Positions 63,385 through 64,000 of a stretch of 64,000 nucleotides of DNA are shown here, in pieces. Both the position numbers and the translations under genes were made by a program. The DNA is from Prionace glauca (lineage: Eukaryota > Chordata > Chondrichthyes > Carcharhiniformes > Carcharhinidae). Numbering within the stretch: position 1 is the stretch's first letter; every line of letters starts with the position of its first letter. The notes below the pieces were generated by a model. The model was not told where the DNA came from. It did no database searches and worked only from the letters and a program-made list of their open reading frames with translations. The DNA is taken from the NCBI GenBank assembly GCA_037974335.1, contig CM075760.1:4566859-4630858 (forward strand). The letters run 5' to 3'.

Positions 63385-63980
63385 GAAGCAGTGACAATTT
63401 ATGAAATTGTAGGCCGCTGAGCCTGACATTAGTGGTGGGGAAGCATTTGGAGAAGATACTGAGGGACGGGATATTTGGAGGAAAATGGACCTGTTAGTGA
63501 GAGGTGACATGGTTTCCTCTTACCAATTTGACGTGCTTTTTGAAGAGGTGACAAAGAAAATTGATGGTGGAAGGGTTTTGGATGTAATTTATACTGAGCT
63601 AGGTGAGGCGTTTGACAAAATACCAAATGGCAGACTGATACAAGAACTGAAATCAAATGAGATTCAGGGTGGACTTGCTAGATTAATACAGAACTGGCTT
63701 GATTAGACAAGGCAGAGAGTAGCGCTGCAAAGTGTTTTTCAGAATGGAGATCTGTAGCTAGTGGTGTTCCGCAAAGATCAGCGCTGGGACCTCTGTTATT
63801 TGTAGAGTATATAAATGAACGGCAGGAAAATGTGGGTGGCCTGATTAGCAAGTTTGTGGATGACACAAAGATTGGTGGAATTGCTGTTAGTGCCGAGGAT
63901 TGTCAGAGCATGCAACAGGATATAGTTAGATTGGAGACTTGGGCACAGAAATGGCAGATGGAGTTTAATTCAGACAAATG
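63385..63980 (+). mobile_element. CR1-like LINE fragment (RT), old
   Basis: DLLVRGDMVSSYQFDVLFEE, LGEAFDKIPNGRLIQELKSN and, after breaks, LLFVEYINERQENVGGLISK and [13 protein letters not shown] (catalytic A-D-D now V-D-D) are encoded. Lies head to head with the young copy to its left. Confidence 0.8.
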
Positions 63981-64000
63981 ATAGGATAGAGGTGGAGAGA
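63981..64000 (+). mobile_element. Start of another CR1-like fragment, running off the window
   Basis: The last bases ATAGGATAGAGGTGGAGAGA match the 'MDRIEVER' codons of the young subfamily (compare 61168-61190) and not the older copy they interrupt. Confidence 0.6.

Overview
The window reads as vertebrate nuclear DNA, most likely from a cartilaginous fish (shark). The basis is the repeat content: about nineteen copies of a tRNA-derived SINE that I recognise as the elasmobranch HE1 type, L2-clade LINE 3' ends of the HER1 kind, and a very large load of CR1-like LINEs, together with C2H2 zinc-finger genes that start at a Met just before a W-K-C finger. This is pattern recognition, not a database match. 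Two SINE tails occur: an 'A tail' (GACTCGATGGGCC ... GGATTCTATG) and a 'B tail' (CATTGCAGTGTTAATGTAAG then AATAAA).

Host genes. Five C2H2 zinc-finger genes are present, here called ZNF1 to ZNF5 by position: ZNF1 (-) 6879-7664, ZNF2 (-) 16746-17582, ZNF3 (+) 19824-20717, ZNF4 (-) 34014-35294 and ZNF5 (+) 39172-40401. Each array lies in one 3' exon whose splice acceptor can be seen (exon starts near 7773, 17809, 19488, 35640 and 39146). No KRAB, SCAN or BTB domain is visible. ZNF2/ZNF3 and ZNF4/ZNF5 are head-to-head pairs with a CpG-rich promoter-like stretch between them (18430-18860 and 36560-37310). A third such stretch (11690-12165) lies upstream of ZNF1 and shares a CCAAT/GC-box module with the ZNF4/ZNF5 one, where the module is repeated about seven times. 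Broken zinc-finger pieces lie at 8097-8170, 15241-15790 and 38495-38596.

At 41601-42758 lies a T-cell receptor V segment of the alpha/delta kind, with leader exon, intron, V exon and a recombination signal of the 23-bp class. It is a pseudogene, split by an L2 insertion.

From 42.8 kb to the end the window is almost wholly retroposons. They include a nearly full-length CR1-like LINE (about 56920-61438, with ORF1 and ORF2), a 5'-truncated 3-kb CR1-like copy (46075-50460) carrying a younger CR1-like insertion with an open 381-codon reading frame (48459-49604), and many 3' fragments. Nested insertions give relative ages throughout. A small family of hairpin (foldback) elements with 10-12 bp target duplications, and two fossil solo LTRs, are also seen.

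The zinc-finger genes probably encode nuclear DNA-binding proteins that diverged by duplication with their promoters. Nothing in the window gives their targets. Boundaries of degenerate repeats are read by eye and can be off by tens of bases.
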